Assembly: GCA_030062745.1 (NCBI GenBank)
Contig: CP099845.1
Location: 15,664,903 to 15,728,902 of the forward strand
DNA from: Capitulum mitella
Taxonomy: Eukaryota; Arthropoda; Thecostraca; Pollicipedomorpha; Pollicipedidae
Reading direction: 5' to 3'
DNA length: 64,000 nt
The stretch is not shown here. Below are more notes on the stretch, generated by a model. That model made no database searches. It was not told the origin of the DNA and worked only from the letters and a program-made list of their open reading frames with translations. Position 1 is the first letter of the stretch.

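Overview
The window is animal nuclear DNA, most likely from an invertebrate. Its coding exons are short with GT-AG boundaries, separated by long introns full of decayed transposons, microsatellites and minisatellites. I see no prokaryotic gene layout, operon or CRISPR array. The species cannot be read from the sequence; the repeat content does not decide between arthropod, mollusc or another group.

The one gene I can support lies on the + strand from 14,955 to beyond the right edge. I assembled 28 exons by hand from acceptors, donors and reading phase. Phase is consistent through exons 1-24 (about 1,285 codons) and again through exons 25-28; only the exon 24/25 junction does not match. The protein starts with a signal peptide and a short charged helix (exons 1-2). 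Exons 3-9 look like an EPTP/EAR-type beta-propeller. A Leu/Asp/Glu-rich helical linker follows (exon 10). From the end of exon 10 onward there is a long run of beta-rich modules, each with an 'xNGxxLS' turn and often a '(D)GDQvItG' motif 12-20 residues later. I do not recognise this module family. The predicted product is a large secreted or extracellular repeat protein; the C-terminus is outside the window.

Layout: 1-14,700 is gene-poor and holds TTAA-flanked elements, a 3.2-kb decayed LINE (minus strand), a hAT-like MITE and two related satellite fields. 14,705-21,602 has a 32-bp minisatellite, the start codon and the propeller exons 1-8. Intron 8 (21,603-30,542) carries a TTAA element, a pogo-like deletion derivative with 21-bp terminal inverted repeats, and a large inverted repeat. 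30,543-32,852 has exons 9-12. Intron 12 has a LINE tail, another TTAA element and a 31-bp minisatellite. 37,565-47,268 has exons 13-22. Introns 22 and 23 (47,269-60,951) are mostly transposon remnants around exon 23. 60,952-64,000 has exons 24-28.

Two themes stand out. First, at least three families of about 1.0-1.2-kb elements share TTAA ends (piggyBac-like target) and are dense in AGGTCA half-sites. Second, several introns of the repeat gene begin with tandem duplications that copy the preceding exon end together with its 5' splice site.
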